In this document: in pieces, positions 61,895-64,000 of the stretch
How the letters are laid out: every line of letters starts with the position of its first letter
Position numbering within the stretch: position 1 is the stretch's first letter
Notes under the pieces: generated by a model
The model's database searches: none
What the model was told of the DNA's origin: nothing
The model's input: the letters and a program-made list of their open reading frames with translations, nothing else
Program-made: the position numbers and the translations under genes
Assembly (NCBI RefSeq): GCF_004138125.1
Contig: NZ_RXHS01000001.1
Location: forward strand, 372,001 to 436,000
Origin: Seramator thermalis
Lineage (GTDB): Bacteria; Bacteroidota; Bacteroidia; Bacteroidales; Dysgonomonadaceae
Length of the DNA stretch: 64,000 nucleotides
Direction of reading: 5' to 3'

Positions 61895-62224
61895 ATGGGA
61901 CTATTTAATTTTTTATCAACTTCCGGAAATATTAAAACCCTTAACGCAAACGAGTTCAAAAAAATAATTGCCGATCCGAAAGTGCAATTGGTGGACGTTC
62001 GCACACTCGATGAATATGCCTCTGGCACGATCGGCCAAGCCATTCAAATAGACATTACTTCGCCCGATTTTATCAAGAATGCAAGGAAAAAGCTCGACAA
62101 ATCACGCCCTGTTGCAGTATTCTGCCGCAGCGGGGTGAGAAGCATGCGCGCAGCCCAAATGCTGACCAAAGAGGGATTCCCCGTCATCTACAACCTTAAA
62201 GGCGGTATATTAGCCTGGAAATAA
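61895..62224 (+). CDS. Rhodanese-like domain protein
   Basis: A single-domain rhodanese of 109 residues, with the entry motif VQLVDVRTLDEYASGTIGQA and the active-site loop FCRSGVRSMRA (C77) preceding a GFPVIYNLKGGILAW end. It carries persulfide sulfur between acceptors in the cytosol, partner unknown. It follows the U32 gene by 6 bp in the metA-U32-rhodanese cluster. Confidence 0.92.
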   Translation: MGLFNFLSTSGNIKTLNANEFKKIIADPKVQLVDVRTLDEYASGTIGQAIQIDITSPDFIKNARKKLDKSRPVAVFCRSGVRSMRAAQMLTKEGFPVIYNLKGGILAWK

Positions 62225-62271
62225 TCGGCTACAATCGCCGGGATTATTTACAGTTAAGAAAATTTCCCGAA

Positions 62272-63453
62272 TTACATCGACGTGAATTTCACGCAAACCG
62301 GTTTACTGAGTTGAATATCCTGATGAGTATCGCTCAACAGTCCGGTTTTGGAATCAATCGAAAACACCTGAATTTTGTTGTCGTCGCGACACGCAACGAG
62401 CAAATATTTTCCGTTTGGAGTAATGGCAAAGTTGCGCGGATGCAAGCCGGTAGGCTGATAACCGATTTTGGTAAGTTTGCCGTCATCGGGGTTAACGGTA
62501 AAAATTGCAATACCATCGGCTTTCAACCTGTTGGAAGCATATACAAAACGTCCGTCAGGTGAAACGTGAATATCGGCACTGCCATGTGCACCAACCGTGT
62601 CGGAAGCTATCGTTTGCTTTTGGGTCAACATTCCGCTGCTGTAATCGAACACTATAACCTGACCCGAAAGCTCACCCAACAAATAAACGTATCGTCCATT
62701 CGGATGAAAATCGAAATGTCGCGGCCCTGTTCCTGCGGGGACAGGAAATTCCTTTAAACTTTCGTTCAAAACAGAAGGTTGACCTTTGAAAGGTGATTCG
62801 AGTGGAGTCAGTCGATATATTTTATCGGCTCCCAAATCGGCAGCAAAAATATATTGCCCATCGGGCGAATATCTTACCGAGTGCAGATGGGAACTTGTTT
62901 GACGATCTTTATCGGAACTCGAGCCATGAAATTGCAAGAGCGTATTAATAGGCAAAAGCGATCCGTCTTTTTCGACTTGGAAAGACGAAATGCTGCCGCC
63001 GCTGTAATTGGCAGTAAACACGGTTTTCCCTTTTGGGTCAATTGTAATATAACAAGGATCGGCACCCATTGTCAATTGTTTGTTGAGATGTTTGAGTATT
63101 CCCGTAGATTTATCGAACGAAAATGCATGAGCCGCACTGTGTTTTTCACCATTTTCTTCGACCGCATACACAAATTTACTGTCCGGACTAATGGTCAAAT
63201 AAGAAGGATTCTCCGTTTCAACCATACTCACAGAATCGGCTTTACCCGAATCCATATTAAAACGATAGACATAAATACCCTTGCTGCCTTTGTCCGAAGT
63301 ATACGTTCCGACCAGCATAAAGAGATCGCTTTCGCCGGCAACAATTTTTTCTGCAACCGAACCTTCGGCAGATGTTTTCTGAGTTTTATCCTTATTGGAA
63401 CAAGAGGCAAACAACATGGCTATTATCGATAAAAAAACAACGATTCGTTTCAT
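62272..63453 (-). CDS. Lactonase-family seven-bladed beta-propeller lipoprotein
   Basis: The 393 residues have a lipoprotein signal (VVFLSIIAMLFASCSNKD) and a YbhE-type propeller of the 6-phosphogluconolactonase family, with recurrent Ser-Pro-Asp-x-Lys/Arg-phe-val-tyr-ala motifs (TISPDSKFVYAVEE, RYSPDGQYIFAADLGADKIY, and HVSPDGRFVYASNR). Because it is exported as a lipoprotein, a role on extracytoplasmic sugar lactones is more likely than in the pentose phosphate pathway. Convergent with the rhodanese gene. Start ATG 63451-63453. Confidence 0.9.
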   Translation of the reverse strand: MKRIVVFLSIIAMLFASCSNKDKTQKTSAEGSVAEKIVAGESDLFMLVGTYTSDKGSKGIYVYRFNMDSGKADSVSMVETENPSYLTISPDSKFVYAVEENGEKHSAAHAFSFDKSTGILKHLNKQLTMGADPCYITIDPKGKTVFTANYSGGSISSFQVEKDGSLLPINTLLQFHGSSSDKDRQTSSHLHSVRYSPDGQYIFAADLGADKIYRLTPLESPFKGQPSVLNESLKEFPVPAGTGPRHFDFHPNGRYVYLLGELSGQVIVFDYSSGMLTQKQTIASDTVGAHGSADIHVSPDGRFVYASNRLKADGIAIFTVNPDDGKLTKIGYQPTGLHPRNFAITPNGKYLLVACRDDNKIQVFSIDSKTGLLSDTHQDIQLSKPVCVKFTSM

Positions 63454-63555
63454 ACTTGTTTTGTTTTTGCAATGCTAAGATACATCTTTCTTTCGAAAAT
63501 CGGATCGATCTCTTAAATTATCACTCAGGCAATTTTTCAATTTAAAAAACGAAAG

Positions 63556-63587
63556 TTTGCATATATGCCACCCTATAACTACCTTTG
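63556..63587 (+). promoter_or_regulatory. Complete Bacteroidota promoter of the DUF5606 gene
   Basis: TTTG (63556-63559), a 20-nt spacer and TACCTTTG (63580-63587) match the consensus exactly; the ATG follows 51 bp later. Confidence 0.8.
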
Positions 63588-63638
63588 TGAGTCAAAAATC
63601 GCTCTATTAAACATATAGATAACAAATAACTCAAAGAT

Positions 63639-64000
63639 ATGCTTACGAAAATACTATCTGTTTCAGGCAAACCGGGTTTATATAAATTGATATCGACCAG
63701 TAAAAACATGAACATCGTAGAATCGCTTGCCGATGGCAAACGTATTCCCATCTATCTCTCTGAAAAAGCCGTTGCATTGAGTGATGTCTCGATTTACACC
63801 GAAGAAGAAGATGTTCCCTTGCGGGAAGTTTTCGCAAAAATTAAAGAAAAAGAAGAAGGCAAAAAAGTTGCTATCGATAAATTGACTCAAAACAAGGACC
63901 TTTTTGCCTATTTTGCCGAAATTCTTCCGACCTACGACAGAAACAGGGTTTATGCCTCCGACATAAAAAAACTTATTGGTTGGTACAATATTTTGATAGA
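63639..64000 (+). CDS. DUF5606 family protein (3' end outside window)
   Basis: From ATG 63639 the frame is open to the window end (120 codons). The start MLTKILSVSGKPGLYKLIST and the phrases SEKAVALSDVSIYTEEEDVP and FFAYFAEILPTYDRNRVYAS-like segment (observed LFAYFAEILPTYDRNRVYAS) match the Bacteroidota-specific DUF5606 family. Function unknown; the first part resembles a small beta domain and the second is helical. It has its own complete promoter. Confidence 0.85.
   Translation, partial: MLTKILSVSGKPGLYKLISTSKNMNIVESLADGKRIPIYLSEKAVALSDVSIYTEEEDVPLREVFAKIKEKEEGKKVAIDKLTQNKDLFAYFAEILPTYDRNRVYASDIKKLIGWYNILI

Overview
The window looks like a chromosomal segment of a Bacteroidota bacterium, most likely order Bacteroidales (a Porphyromonadaceae/Dysgonomonadaceae-type anaerobe; genus not resolved). 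The evidence is the gene content: a DUF5606 protein, a GH3 beta-N-acetylglucosaminidase fused to a beta-lactamase-like domain, a carboxynorspermidine polyamine route and a V-type ATPase operon with DUF2764. It is supported by Bacteroidota promoters of the form TTTG/TTG - 19 to 21 nt - TAnnTTTG, three of them complete. No rRNA or tRNA gene was seen.

Layout. 0-9.7 kb: end of a TPR protein, nadD, a GlsB-type membrane protein, nspC, a CoA-transferase, a membrane-anchored unknown, a candidate 80-nt small RNA, miaB, a three-gene small envelope-protein operon and relA/spoT. 9.8-13.2 kb: TPP riboswitch with terminator, thiamine TonB receptor, pnuT, and a broken restriction/methylase gene. 13.3-14.4 kb: noncoding, filled by a strikingly regular 43-bp hairpin array. 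14.4-19.4 kb: pyruvate dehydrogenase-type operon (E1a-E1b-E2-E3) in which the lipoyl domain sits on E3, not E2. 19.7-35 kb: thiN, recO, rplS, a split 5'-nucleotidase/GH3/aroB operon, engB, a sodium symporter, a HAD phosphatase, a lipid kinase, an iron alcohol dehydrogenase, an aldose dehydrogenase and an aldo/keto reductase. 35-42.7 kb: V-ATPase operon E-DUF2764-A-B-D-I-K. 43-48.6 kb: RND tripartite efflux operon. 48.8-51 kb: an SGNH hydrolase, a 42-residue zinc-ribbon protein and a KAS III-like enzyme. 51-55.6 kb: decayed accessory island with a second 42-43-bp hairpin array, an IS1380 relic, an AT-rich frameshifted methyltransferase, an IS481-type relic, IS-end-like direct repeats and an integrase tail. 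55.6-64 kb: carboxynorspermidine synthase, pyrBI, a flavin reductase, metA, a U32 peptidase, a rhodanese, a lactonase and the start of a DUF5606 gene.

Functionally, thiamine import (riboswitch, receptor, PnuT) and thiamine pyrophosphokinase flank the TPP-dependent dehydrogenase operon. The two halves of the polyamine route (carboxynorspermidine synthase and decarboxylase) lie at opposite ends of the window. The c-ring subunit of the V-ATPase carries residues typical of Na+-binding rotors, which together with a sodium:solute symporter suggests sodium energetics.

The most unusual signal is the pair of noncoding arrays (13.3-14.0 and 51.8-52.4 kb). Their period is 42-43 bp, primary sequence differs strongly between units, yet inverted repeats are retained within units and across unit junctions. 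That pattern looks like selection for, or templated maintenance of, hairpin structure, and I do not recognise it as a described repeat family.
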